64,000 nt of DNA from Laetiporus sulphureus 93-53 (taxonomy: Eukaryota; Basidiomycota; Agaricomycetes; Polyporales; Laetiporaceae). The notes beneath the pieces were generated by a model. That model searched no databases. It worked only from the letters and a program-made list of their open reading frames with translations, and was not told the origin of the DNA. The DNA lies in assembly GCF_001632365.1 (NCBI RefSeq), contig NW_024468547.1:207820-271819 (forward strand), written 5' to 3'. The translations under genes were made by a program, and so were the position numbers. Shown one piece after another: positions 36,906-49,588 of the stretch. The stretch's first letter is position 1. Each line of letters starts with the position of its first letter.

Positions 36906-37724
36906 GATGGTCGACATGCAGTAGATTTGTTGTATAGTTTCGGAGCTATCATCCGCTTGTACATGTTCGGAGAATTCGGAGCAGACTAATGACATTGAGT
37001 TGATGGTCGACCAGACAGAATGACATCTATCGCCGGAGTAAAGCGTAACACCACCATCAGCAGGAGATGCGTTTCATCATCAGCGACATGGCACCGGTGT
37101 TGCCGGCTGTACATCGTGCCATCGATAATATTGAACAAGCCGTCGCCGTCTCTGCCATGGTTTCAGGATCATTCACGCTCACATCATGCCGTGTGGCGGT
37201 ATGAGATGGCGACTGTGACGGCCATTGCGGTATTAGTGCTAGTTTGGCACTTCGACGGTGGTCCAGGATACTTACGGCCGAGAAGAAATTGAGGTGCACT
37301 GAGGGTCTTGAAATAGTGAAAAATCTTTACTTGCAACGATGATAACTTTGACAGATTTACGCAGTGCACCGATGCGCCCAAGCCCACATAGGATAGCAGG
37401 CAATGTACGCCTTTGTGGTTGATCCATAGAATAATGTTTAGAGCCAATTTCTGAGGACGGAGAACGATAGCGATTTCTTCAACATGAACTCTGTTCGGAC
37501 GAGAGTCGATACAATTTCGGCTTTGCAGCGCCACCCCCACTACACGGTCACGTGAACAAGAAACTGGGGGAGATCCAGATCGGGACAATCAAACTATTCG
37601 ACGATGATTGGTGCGGACATTGACGGAACGCCGGGAACGGCCGAACATGTCCGCTCAGCAAGTGACGACCTGCACCATCTCCTCCTCGTACCTCCTCTAC
37701 CTCCTCGTTCTCCTCGTCCTCGCC
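36906..37724. other. Intergenic, sdhB upstream region
   Basis: No gene recognised. A T/C-rich stretch (37670-37725) leads to the sdhB start; a CACGTG-like GTCACGTGA lies at about 37549-37557. Confidence 0.45.
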
Positions 37725-38846
37725 ATGCAGTCTCTCGTCGCACGATCCACTATTCTGCGTCCACAACTCCTCAAGACGTCCGCGAGGACGTTTGTGTCTT
37801 CGGCGGCGCGCGCACAAGCTGTTCCCACTCAGAAGCCGGTGCTGAAGAAGGAGTTCAAGATCTACCGCTGGGTGAGTTCGTGATCACCAGAGAGGCAGCG
37901 ACGACGAGTTGATATGCGGCGTCGTGTGCGCGCAGAACCCAGACGAGCCAGCGAAGAAACCGACACTGCAGACATATGACATTGATCTCAACCAGTGCGG
38001 TCCTATGGTGAGCGCCCTCCGATCAAAACTCCTCGTCTCGCGTGACTGACGTTCGGTTCAAGATTCTCGATGCGCTCATCAAGATTAAGAACGAGCTTGA
38101 CCCCACGCTCACCTTCCGCCGCTCGTGCCGCGAAGGTATCTGCGGCTCGTGCGCCATGAACATCAATGGCCAAAACACGCTCGCCTGCCTCTGTAGAATC
38201 GACCGCAACACCAGCAAGGACACCAAGATCTACCCTCTCCCACACAGTGAGTGAATAAGTCTCGTCTTGCATTAGATGTGGACTTCATAGTCATCCTCGT
38301 AGTGTACATCGTGAAGGACTTAGTCCCGGACCTCACGCTCTTCTACAAGCAATACAAGTCGATCGAGCCCTTCCTCAAGAACGACAACCCACCTGAACAC
38401 CACGAGCATATCCAATCGCAGGAGGACCGTTTAAAGCTCGACGGGTAGGTCTCCTTCTCATGTCGATCGCATCTTTCACGTGATATTTACTACCCCTTTC
38501 CTGGGTAGAATGTACGAGTGTATTTTGTGCGCGTGCTGCTCAACATCTTGCCCGAGCTACTGGTGGAACCAAGACGAGTATCTGGGTCCCGCAACGCTCA
38601 TGGCTGCATATCGCTGGATGGCTGATTCTCGGGTATGCTCCTCGTCTAGACTTGTCGGGAGGCATGTGCTGATCTTGCGGGCCGTGTGCACAGGACACAT
38701 ACAAGACACAACGCATGGAGAAGCTGCAGAACGAGATGAGCCTGTATCGCTGCCACACAATCTTCAACTGCACGCGGACGTGCCCGAAGGGCCTCAATCC
38801 CGCCGGGGCGATCGCGAAGATCAAGTACGAGCTCGCCACTGACTAA
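37725..38846 (+). CDS. sdhB: Succinate dehydrogenase iron-sulfur subunit
   Basis: Exons 37725-37871, 37936-38007, 38063-38246, 38303-38444, 38509-38632 and 38694-38846 give 273 residues. The first ~35 residues ([17 protein letters not shown], then [14 protein letters not shown]) are a typical mitochondrial presequence. The [2Fe-2S] ligands are in [16 protein letters not shown] with the fourth Cys in NTLAC. The [4Fe-4S] and [3Fe-4S] ligands are in [17 protein letters not shown] and [19 protein letters not shown]. The protein passes electrons from SdhA to ubiquinone in respiratory complex II at the inner mitochondrial membrane. The His in C-H-T-I-F-N-C, which is altered in carboxin-resistant fungi, is the wild-type residue here. 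A longer in-frame start at 37608 would put an atypical sequence before the presequence, so I use 37725. Confidence 0.96.
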
Positions 38847-40306
38847 GTGCGAGTCTGGGCATGGAGGGGCACTAAGGTGGCTGGGGGAGCGTCGCTGCTC
38901 CACTGACACTGACTGGCCGGTGTTGGGCGTGGTCTCATTTCCGGAGTGTGGGTACGGGGCTGTAGGTGGATAACGGACGCGGTAGGCATTTCCGATAAGC
39001 GCGAGCGCAGATGCGCGCGTAATGAACGTGTACAGCTACGAGTTGTCCGTTATGGAAGACCTTTGGCTTTTGGCTTGTAATGGACAGCATCATACGCTGT
39101 GTTGCAGACACCGCGGGTTCGAACTTCAGGCTTTGCTGCTCAGTCAACAAGAACTCATTACGGCCAGAGTCTCACCAACTTGTCTTCGGAGTTTGTGCGT
39201 CGGCGGTTCTACTGCATAAATCTCATCAACACTGGAGGCACGCCACTGACTGCACAATCTCACGCGTTTCGCCAGTCTTGACAAGGATACAGGCCCAGCG
39301 AAGACCCACAGTCCATCGTTCTGTGTTATCTGGTGCGTGCTTCTGACCACATCCTCAATATACCAATGGTGGTGCTCGGAACCGGCTGTGCGAGCTTCTA
39401 TGGTACTAGTAGCGATCTCGAAGAAAAAGCGTGCAGGACAGGATGGCGGTGGTTTGATGTATCCTCTGCGACGATCTGGATGCCGGGTGGCGACAGCCTG
39501 TGCTCGACGGTACGCTATTCGAGGCTGTGCGCTGAACAATGCCGATATTGGGATTTGTGGCAGTGTGCACAGGGACTCTAGGTTTTCAAGTTCGGTGCAG
39601 TGTACAATGGTAGTTGATCTCGAGAAATCCATGCGAAGAACAACTCTAGCCATGGCGAGGGAAGCGCCCTCTTCTACGGTGCACCACGTGACTCTCGAAC
39701 AGCGCCTGTGGCTCGTCGTTGCACCCGCCTGGAAGCACAACGGCGTACACGCGTTTGTTCGTGTGTGTGGTCGCTCTGCACATGTACAATTGTTAGTGAA
39801 GTTGCGGATACAGCCCCTCATAGCTTCTCTAGTGGTGCGCATCTCCGGGGAATAGTCCACCAGCTGACGCAGAGCCACTTGGCTTCCTTTTCGTAGCTGT
39901 GGATACTGCGGTGCAGGAAACAAGGTCGGGTTCGAAATTCTGCCTAATCTTAGTACTGCAATAACTGAATGCTGTGCTGTGGCATGTAGGTACCGCAGTC
40001 ATCGACCGTTTGAGGCGTAACGGCGAAGTTCGCGAAACTTACAGGTGAAAATGATGTCTACTCGATTTGACATCATTTAAGTTAAGCAGCGCGAATGCGA
40101 ACGGGCCTATGCGAAGCGAACCGGATAGGCGCTGACACAGCATTTCAATTTGCCAATATCCCACCATTCCACCTTTGTGTCTTGATGAAGCCCTCAAGGA
40201 GCTGTGTAGGGCACTGCTTTGAGGACTGCAGGTTCTCTCTAACGGATATCAAGACCGCGAACCTCAACCCCTTGACCCTTCACCGCGACACCAAATATCA
40301 CAAGTC
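38847..40306. other. Intergenic, no gene recognised
   Basis: A 259-codon open frame lies on the minus strand (39923-39144) and a 172-codon one on the plus strand across it. Neither has a domain, signal peptide or biased composition that supports coding. Confidence 0.4.
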
Positions 40307-42896
40307 ATGCCTACCATTCCGACGAAACGCAAGAGTTTGGAAATGCCGCAGGGAGGACCGTGGAAGGTCTCCAGGTGAGAACCATTTCATCAGGTCTCCA
40401 ACACATTGATTGATGAGCAATGGCGTGTAAATGCTCTACATCTGGCTTCAGCAGGGACGTCACCGGCCTTCTTCCAGCTATTGGGACTGCGGCGACTTTT
40501 TCAACTGATCGCCCGACCAAAGATGATCATATCCAGCCTGAATTAGCCATAGCCGTCGATCAAGATGATGCTCAAATTACCCCTGTCATCCCTCCTCTGT
40601 CGACTTCCCATGTGCAGGATCTGATGTGCATGGCGAACCCGTGTATCGAAAATGCCTCCGAGTCGCTAGCCAGCGATCCTACAACAGAAGAGGTATCTAG
40701 CCTCCAGAGCCTGAGCGCACAACCCGTCGTCTACGAAGGGCCGGACAATTCTGCCGACGCTGCTTCACACAGCAGGCCTGCCGAGATATTTGTGCTCATC
40801 GTTTCGATTGACGAATACAAAAACCCTCGCATTGGACGACTTGCGGGTTGCATGAACGATGGACGGGCCTTCAAAGCGTTCTTGATAGACACATTCCACG
40901 TACCACCCGCGCATATCGTACATCTCGTCAACGAGAAGGCCACTCGCGAGGCCATCCTATCTGCGTTCGAGCAGCATCTTATAAAGAACGATGCGGTGCA
41001 GAAAGGCGACAGCATCATCTTCCACTATGCGGGACACGGTAGTCGCGTGAAGGCACCGGATGGCTGGGTGTCCGAACACAATCAAGTGGAGACCATTGTC
41101 CCTTATGACGAGGGAATATACGGGGACGAGACAGTCTACGGAATACCCGATTACGCCCTCGACGCACTCATGCGAAGGCTGGCGTCGGAAAAGGGCGACA
41201 ACATTGTGCGTTCCTTTGCTTGTTTTACTTTCTAGGTCCTGATCGAACGTCGTAGACGGCTATCTTTGACTCCTGCCATTCGGGTGGCATAACACGCACA
41301 GCGAGTGCTGTTCCACGCGCACTGCAGCCTGGCGTTTCGCCATCCCCTCTCCCGCCCACGCTGGACCGAGATATATGGGAAGACCATACAGGCCGCCAAG
41401 CGCACCCTGTGCTTGCAGAAGGGTTCTTCTACAAGGCGAGGTCGTCGCACGTTCTTCTTGCGGCTTGTGAGCAAGATAAAGCAGCATACGAGACCACTGT
41501 CGGCATTCCTCACGGCCGCTTCTCTGTCGCACTATTACAGGCGTTGACGGAATGCGACATTACGAAGACGACGTATGAGGGCTTGATAGAGCAAGTCGTA
41601 CCGAAAGTGCAGGAGTATCAGAGACCGCAGTGCGAAGGCCGCTACAAGAGTCGCATCGTGTTCAATGCTGCCGCCCATGTGATAGATCAAAGCGATGGGC
41701 TGAAAGTGAGCAAGGGCAGCAACGGAATCATTTATATCAATGCGGGAAGCATCCATGGTGTAACAAAAGGAGACAAACTCACTATTCTCTTGCCTCCTGG
41801 ATACTCCGACCTGATCCCCGAAGGACACGACATGACCTCCCTTGTCTGTGAAGTTGATAAAGTTGAATCTTTCCGTTGCCAGGTCACGCCATTGAAGCCC
41901 GACGTCTTTGAGCGTCTCTTGGCTCTGGGACTGACTTTGAAAGCTTCGCTGCCAGTCGCGAGTTTCGCACAAAATATGAAGATGCAATTGTGGCGGCCGG
42001 ATAGCGACGAGTCCCCAGAGTCAGATATCCGTATCGATCTGGCGGTGAAGTGCCTCAAAGGCGGGGACGTCTGGCAGCTTGAGAGGTTCGACCCTCTCAC
42101 GACCATGCTACCGAACCGGATCATCATCGTCGAGCTCGAACCCGCGGAAAGTCCCAGGAAGTTAGACGATATGACACGTGCGTTGGATGCAATCGCTGTC
42201 TTCAATCATCACCTTTACCGGCACGGCAATTCACAATTGTCACAGTCTGGCAATGGACTTGAAGTGCGGCTGCAGAAGTTGGAGAAAACTGAGCGTTATC
42301 CAGTCATATATTCGCCTTTCGGGGATAACTACCTCTCACCTGAGCACTCGCGCTGCATTGATCTAAAGCCAAGCGCGTCGTACAAGCTCGAAAATGTCAA
42401 GGAGGCCATCCTGACCGATTTCTCACCATTCTATGGACTGACCTTGGTCAACAACACCGATTACGATCTCTATCCGTATGTGTTGTACTTTGATCCCAGC
42501 GATTACAGCATACAGGTGCGTGGTTTTTCCGGCCGCCGATATGCAAGTGTTGACGCACATCATCAGGTGTGGTATACCCCTCCATCCACGAGTACGTCCA
42601 CCGCGCCGTTGCCACGACGAAAGGTAAAGGATGACAAATACGAATGTTCGGAGCTGCCCATCGGGTATGGCTCCTCGGGCACTGACAGCATCCGATTTTC
42701 TTTGCCGGATGGGACAGACAGGGACTCGGGCTTCTTGAAGATCTTCGCGTCCACCGCGAACGTGAACATGGAGCTCCTGATGCAGGATACCCCTTTCAAG
42801 AGAAACTCGCGTTTGGCAGAAATGCAAATTATGCTCGAAGTATGGGATGAATGGACCTATGTGCTGACTTGTACTACTAAGCAAGGCGTAGTGTAG
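40307..42896 (+). CDS. Caspase-like (peptidase C14) protein 1
   Basis: Exons 40307-40374, 40455-41205, 41256-42515 and 42567-42896 give 802 residues. A low-complexity N-terminus (~130 residues) precedes a metacaspase-type p20 fold: IFVLIVSIDEYKNPRI, LAGCMNDGRAFKAFL, TREAILSAFEQHLI, the His of HYAGHGSR (H217) and the Cys of AIFDSCHSGG (C280). A second part (SSHVLLAACEQDKAAYE, ALLQALTECDITKTTY) resembles the p10-like region. The remaining ~470 residues form a conserved extension (VWQLERFDPLTTMLPN, YGLTLVNNTDYDLYPYVLYF, LPIGYGSSGTDSIRFSLPDG, WDEWTYVLTC) I cannot assign. Family members are Cys proteases, cleaving after basic residues in metacaspases, and are linked to stress and cell death. The last intron is exactly 51 nt without a stop, so it can be read through. 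The first exon is less certain: starting at 40420 would give 791 residues. Confidence 0.85.
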
Positions 42897-43761
42897 TAAT
42901 GCCTAGCGAATAACCTGGAATCGGTACATGTGCGCGAGCCTCTTGTTGATATGTGCTCTTTCCGTTCGCGTGTACGTTCATAGGTTATGTGTTATACAGA
43001 GTTCTGTAGCGAACAATCTTTGCGCATCAAAGTACGCTATCTTGTAGATCGACGCGCGCATCACCATCGCAGGGTTCGAAGGTCGTGGCAAAGCATGCTC
43101 GCGTCTCGCATGCCTTGCCGATACGGCCACCTTTCACGCAAGCATTGAAATTTTGTTGCAACGTTGTTTCGGCACTGCGTAGGCTGTGTGGCATCTAAGC
43201 ATGATGCAACCGTCAGCTTGTGTCGCTCGATGCGTGTTTCTGGCCACATCTACAAACCGGCCATCAAGGCGACTCAAACATGGATGCTGCGTTGGAATCG
43301 CATTGTTATCAACATCAATGGGCCACATTTGAAAGTCACATCGACAATGATGCATGGGAAATGATGGGATACGGTGGATGAAGAAACCTCATGCGGTCCA
43401 CTGCTGCCTGCCACCGCTATCATGAGAAGCGTGTCGTCTAGAAATAGGAAGTACAATCTTCTGTCGATTATCTTTTCGTGCTGCGCCGGTAGGGACGTGT
43501 TCGTCGTTCGCGAGCTCTGCAAAACTACTCGCTGTTAGATTTCATCAGGAAGACGCTCGCCGGGCTGTTGTACCCCGCCAGGCTCTGTCGTACAACAGCG
43601 TCAACAGCAGTCAACAGCGCGCGACGCGAACGCACTGTTGATCAATGTTGACCACGGGAAATGCAATGGTACGATGGGATGCTACAGTTATCATCCCGCC
43701 ATCGCTATAGTACAATGTATACTACTAGTAAAAACATGTAATATCATTCAAATGCACTGGG
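42897..43761. other. Intergenic, flank of transposase relic
   Basis: No gene. Includes a cluster of CAACAGCG/GTCAACAG-type short repeats at 43585-43655 that could belong to the end of the adjacent transposon, but I could not match it to a partner on the other side. Confidence 0.35.
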
Positions 43762-46700
43762 CTATCTCAATCCCTCCGTCCCCTCACAAAATTCGAACAT
43801 GAAGAAGTCGATGTGTGAATTAAGATGGTATGTGATTGGTTTGTCAAGCACGTCTGACGGTGTCCAAGTAGGATTCACAGGGTCACCTCCAAATTCCGGT
43901 ATGAGATGGCATGATCGTAGGATACTATCTACGTTCACGATAGCGCTGTGACGCCGATTATTTCGTGTTGAATGTTCGGTGACGTAGTAACCCGACTCTG
44001 CGTGCTTCGCCCGAAAAGGTCGGAACCACTGAACATAGGCGAGTACATCATTTGTGCGTGCCAAATGCTGAGGCATTCTGAAGATCACCCGGACCTGTGC
44101 TGCCTGCAGACCTGCAAGAAGGTGAGTTACACATCTGATGATACTGTGATACACCTCTCTAATCACACTTACCGGACAATCCTCCATGTTTGGAGTATGC
44201 CTCGCAGTCACGGATTATGAGAGCAGTGTCAAAGTGCGCTGGGACGTGCTTGCGATGGCCTTGGTGGGGCATTGCAGGTGTTGCTCGTACCTTGTCAATG
44301 TGTTTCTCATTCGAGACATGCGCGCTTGCAGGTAGGAGTAGACATATCGAACCATAGATGTCGAAACGGTCGTGTTGATTCACCCTTATGCTTGTGCCTC
44401 CTGGATAACTTTTTATCAGGTACAGCTCAAGTGCTCGAGCGAAATCCCGTGCTCCAAAATGACTTGAGATATCTTCCATGGATACTCGGAGGAATGTTGG
44501 TTGTTTCGTGAGCTGATAGGCACATGTCACGTTAGAGTTCACAAGCTGGCGAAGCGCACAATATTCTTCCTCAGCACCCGATTGCGCATCACCATTCTCG
44601 TTGTCCTCGTTGTCGTCGTCTTCCTCATCCCCATTCTTGTCCCAATCCTCAATGTCATCTATCTCGGTGATCTGCATGTGACTCTGTCGGCCATTCTTCA
44701 TCTCCTCGACCCAGTGCAGGTATGCATTCTGCCTCACAATCACCTCCTGTCGCTGCAACCATGTCGTCATTTGGACAACATAGTCTCTTCTGTTCGTTGC
44801 TCGGTAAGCCTTCTTCGCATAATCGATGTGAAGACGTTCTGATGCTTCAGTGTTGAAGCCGTCCAGACTCCCAAGTGACCTTATCGCGTCAACGTAGTGC
44901 ACAAGAGCATGGAATTTCGGTATGTTGAAATGTTTCCGTACATTTGCTTCCACGAAAACATCTTTATTTTCATGCATGTCTTTGAAGGCTCGCTTCATGC
45001 GAGCAAGGGAATGTTCAGTATGCGACTGATATTGCGCATAGTAGACGAAGTCGATGAATGCTCGCGCAGCTCGTACAGCGCGCTTGCCGATTGCGCCCGC
45101 CATCAATCCCACGAAAATCTTCTCCATCTCCTTTTGTTCCTTCCCGGTCCATTGCGATACTCCGGAGATACCGTCTTTGAAATGGCGCAGGTGAGCATGC
45201 CCAGACATCACCTGAAAGCGGCGGTCAAGCTCTTTTTTTCCCAGCAGAGCTGTGCACCAGGCCAAGAAATGGTCTTTGAAGACCCCTTTGTGTAACTGGT
45301 GCAAGATATCGGGCGAAAAGCATGCAAAGATGTCGGTATGTGGCAGATCAGCCCAAAAAGGTGAGTACACTGGCCGCAGGCCTTCACTTTCAACACGTGG
45401 ATCGTCTTCGTCGTTCTGACCCATACTGCACAGCACGTTTGCTGTGACCGCATGACTTCAGAGAGCGCATATGTTCAGTTCACCGTGTGCTTTCGGATCA
45501 ACAACACAGCGTGGGCAGCGATTTTCCTTGCAGCAGGCTATCAAACACTGCTCGGGATAATCTGTGACATATGCTGCCAGGACGGGGAAAATGGTACAAA
45601 TATGACCATCTGCACACAGCGTCTGCACTCCCTCCCTTCCCGCCTTCTCCATGCCCTTCAACAGGATCGACATGCAATGATGGAACAAGTGATATTGCGC
45701 AGCGGACCTAGTCTTCTCCTCAAAACATTCGAGCTTGGCAACCGGTATGTAGCCCAATAGTGTCGTAGCATGCGCTGATGGCTAACGTCGTGTAGCTTTG
45801 TCGATATTGCCAATGGTAAGATAAACCGGCCATGCTGTCTTGTCGCCGCCGAATACTGACAGCTGCATCTTATCAGAAGCTAGGATCACGGGAGCCACAA
45901 CTGCCCCCGCAGGAAGACGCTTCTGAAAGTCCAACATCTCAGCTGATGAGCTGCCGGGAATTAATCTGACGAGAAACCTACCTGCATATCCCACCACCAT
46001 TCTTCGCTACACATCTCGGAGTACTTTCGCACACCGTTGCGAGTGAGGTGCACAGGTGCGTAGCTCATATGTTCCTGAAATGTCGTATTTCCGATTAGCT
46101 CTTTAATGCAGTCAACGGGATCTTGAGCCCAGACTTCGACCTCTTCGGTCATCGTGCTGTGCTTTCCAGCACCCAAGCAATCTCCCTGAACCTCTACAAG
46201 CTCGCATCACCACTCTGGACCGACAGGTAATGCATCTACCTTCCTGATCAATGCCTTTCTATTCAGAAAGCTCGGCTTCATGCGTGCACGTGTCTATGGT
46301 GCATGTTTAGTGGGTTTAAAATTTGTGTCTATGGCAAAAATCGTACTGACAATGTTAAGCTTCAAAAACTCGTCAACCCCTGTCTGTGTCGTCCTCTTCA
46401 TCAACCACTTTGCCAACTCCCACTCTTCAAGGCCAGCAAAAGGTGCCCATGGTTCTTGCAGCGAAGCTACTTGCTCAGCCAGATGCTCCTCGAAAACTGT
46501 CACTCCATGGCCAAGGCTTGTCACAACGCGTCCAGGAAATCGAACATATTCGTGTTTTGAAGACGTACAAGAGTCATCGGCTTCAACTTCTTCAACAGCG
46601 GCTCTTGGCTGCTTGGCTGAACAGTTGCCATTGAACGGCGTCAGAGATCGAGGTGAGCATGAGGATAGATAGTCGGGTAAGTCTGTGATGACATCCTTGT

Positions 46701-46872
46701 CGCTTTCTGAAAGGTTAAAATCTTGCTGCATTATGGCGGTTTGCGTAGACTGCTGATCATAGTGCGCAGCGCATGGTATCGTCTTGCCCACATGCTGACT
46801 TAGGTTCACTTCAGACTTGAATGCTTTTCCACAGGATTGGCACAGGAGCAGCCGGCCAGCATGAGAACGCAT
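43762..46872 (-). pseudogene. Plavaka-type DNA transposase, inactivated
   Basis: Minus-strand exons read in order from a C2H2-like finger (CQSCGKAFKSEVNLSQHV; 46872) to 43762. Family landmarks are [135 protein letters not shown] and a long C-terminal region. Introns are still visible, for example GTAGGTTTC...TTTCAG before KRLPAGAVV and GTAAGTGTG...TTGCAG before LQAAQVRVIF. Stops break it at 46209-46207, 45784-45782 and 45460-45458; the second falls where a Gln is expected. So it is a fairly young but dead copy. Terminal inverted repeats and target duplications were not found. Confidence 0.85.
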
Positions 46873-47118
46873 ATAGGAAGTTGCAGGCCATCCCCTGTTC
46901 TAGAAAACTGGGGTGACAGTGAGCGCTGATTCTGGCTAGTCTCGTTTCAAATCCTGACTCGCTACCCCAATCTGCCATGATGCAGCGGCATGGTGGTGTG
47001 ATTTATTTGTCCCCCCTTTCATTGAAACTGACAAACATGTTCAAACTCAACCGAAAAACTGTATATAACGCATCCGGTCAGGGCGCGTTGTCTTCAGTCG
47101 CTCGCGCTCTCTTATCAG

Positions 47119-48344
47119 ATGCCTTCTCTGCCTTCGAAGCTAGCTGCTGAGCCTCGCACTCCCAGTACTCGGGTGCGGCGTTCAACCGAAAGGGCGCAGT
47201 ATGTCGGTGAGTCACCATGAAGCTGATTGCTCATTTTATAGGGGCTGATAGGCCTTACATGAACAGATAAGTCTGACGAGACCTGGCCGCCTCAGAGGTC
47301 TTCAAATTTGCGTGCCGAGCGTGCAGCCACAGGTAAGTTCAGGCTTTGCATAAACATTCAGGGATCATACATATCATTTGAAGGCACGTTGCAGTCAACT
47401 GGGACCATGCAACTGAGCCGCAAAGATGCAGAGGTAAGTATAGCTATCAGAAGACTCCTATTTAGCTGATGTTTGCTCAAGTTCATGATGACGTCTGTCA
47501 ACGTTCTTGGCAACTCCCGAGCCAGAAACTCGCAACACATCATCAGCCCATGTCGCCTGGCCTGTTCACCATCATTGAGTCCACGCCATCGTGATGAATG
47601 CACTGCAGGTGTGGAGAATGACGGTATGCTCCCTGCTCGTAATCCATCTTCATCGAAGTACAAGCTGCGTCAACGTGATGAGGAAGACTTTTCGACTAAC
47701 TAGCTATTTGTCAGAAACTCGGGGATGCAGCCGAGTTGCACAAAGGCCTTTATCAAAATCGTGTGATTCAGATGATCATCAACAAGGTGTGGTTCAAGGA
47801 CAAGCGCGATGACGGGATTGTCCTACAGGAAGTATACTGCCCGTTCCCTTTCATAGCGTTCGCCACTGTTTTGATGGCCGTAAGCATTAAACTCCAAAGA
47901 GCGTATTTTTCCTGACGTCAGATTGCAGATCGAATGCGCTATCGACGAATGGGTCAGCGGCACACGCGAAGATGTGACGTTCACCATAGAAGCCTACAAA
48001 CATCGTTTCGAACACCATCTGAGTGCGATCAAAAGTTACAACACTGCATCCAGCGATCTAGAAATCATGAAGAAAATATGTCACCGTGTCTTCGAAGATG
48101 GATGGTAAGCTGTCAAATGTGCTCTCCATCTCATAGCTGACTATGGGGGGTCCTCAGCATTAATGCGAAAGTTATTCGCACCGAAACACAAGAAACCCGT
48201 ACGCTTGCCCCGGATGCCATCAAGAATGCAATCGAGGAGTTCAAGCACAAGGATGGAAATCTTAGCGAGACCGACGAATCTGACAATGGCGGTGAACTTG
48301 GTGATGGCCAGCCCAACGGTCAGGAGAGCTGGGATGGCCAATGA
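47119..48344 (+). CDS. DUF6532-type protein
   Basis: Well-supported exons are 47119-47206, 47267-47332, 47384-47433, 47715-47879, 47929-48104 and 48158-48344. An exon starting at 47482 lies between the third and fourth, but its end is unclear because no donor I can find restores phase 0. The N-terminus is polar and basic. The later exons carry the DUF6532-like pattern: ELHKGLYQNRVIQMIINKVW, FKDKRDDGIVLQEVYCPFPF, ECAIDEWVSGTREDVTFT, EAYKHRFEHHLSAIKSYN and a conserved-looking CINAKV, then an acidic tail. Function unknown; the domain is common and expanded in agaricomycetes. It starts 246 nt from the Plavaka transposase start in divergent orientation. It could be a host gene or element cargo, and a frameshift in the uncertain exon cannot be excluded. 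Confidence 0.65.
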
Positions 48345-49588
48345 AGGGGGCTAAGTCAATATGGTAGCTTACATGTTGTCGCTACATCAATATACCTGCA
48401 ATGCGACTACAATACTGTGCACGACATCTGTGATATTGAACTGCATGCGACGAAATATATTGCCTACATTGGATGGGTATCCCCATCGTCGCCACACAAC
48501 GCAGTAATATATATTACGACATTTACTTTGTGCCGTGCTCTGTCGTACGCTGTCACATTCACAGGAGACGATAGCGTGCACTGTTATATGCTGTTGTACC
48601 TGCGGGAGATGACAGCATACGATATATAGGGAAAGTGGCGACATGGCTACTGATACGACGTTGCCGATGTCGTACGATGTCGGTGGCGGGCATCTTCCTG
48701 ATGTTGTGTGAACGCTCCGTGTAACCATAAAGATACCACATATGGTGTGCTTTGTGCTTAAAGCTTAGATTTGAGACAGCATTTGTGCACAAATATGTAT
48801 TAGTCAGGTTTCAAATTTGAGCTCTGTGCTTGCGTGCCCTTACATATATCATCAAAATTCGACTAGTTCTCAGAATTTCAGTGCCAAGCAGCTGTGCTCG
48901 GCTGTGCGATCAATTTTTCTCTGATGAAGATGGCTGTATTCGAGAATGTTCAGTCACCGCTAGTGATACAGTTCGTTTCGCGCGTCTCTGGTCGTCTTCT
49001 GGTGCTTTCGTGTGGTCAGGTACATGCGAATGTGGCCTTTATACAGCACTGGGGCGTTCTATGTGCATATCACAACTGCAAGGCAGGCAGATGCGGTGCA
49101 CGGCAATGCAAGAGACGAGACTAGAATGGATTAGCTGGCACACCATATCGTAAGCAACGCAGCATGGTGGTTCACTGGGCTGTACATGCTTCTTCCATCC
49201 GATCGATTTCATTTGCATGATTGTCACATCTAGGTGTCTTGATCATGCTATGGCACTGTTTGCTGTCACGTCCCGGTCCACTGAGTTTATGATTTGCATT
49301 GCATTTAGTATACCTTCAGAAAGAGGACCCTGGGTTCAACACGTCAAATTGAGGACACGGCCATTGCATATCCAACAGATTGGACTACTAGTCTTTGAAG
49401 AAGCTGCAAGACGCCGTTTTCTGCCTTTCCCTTTTCCTCCGTGCCCTCATTCATCGTGCTGCAACCTCGAGGATGTCACACTCGGCTGTGTATAATTACC
49501 TGTCAGACTACCGCCAACTTACTTCCCGTGAAACGCACAAATTCCAACTCTCCGATCTCAGGACACATCTCTCTACTAGAATCATTCG
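48345..49588. other. Intergenic, no gene recognised
   Basis: AT-rich in parts, short open frames only. No repeat partner seen. Confidence 0.45.

Noticed and set aside
39105..39125. GGGTTCGAA resembling a tRNA B box (also near 43075)
   Set aside because: No A box at the right distance and no cloverleaf could be drawn.
39144..39923. 259-codon open frame on the minus strand
   Set aside because: No domain, no paralogue in the window, Cys/Arg/His-rich mixed composition and a long overlapping frame on the other strand; fits chance in GC-rich DNA.
47482..47714. Two competing reading frames for the middle exon of the DUF6532 gene
   Set aside because: Neither gives a donor that restores the phase of the next exon, so I left the exon end open instead of forcing a model.
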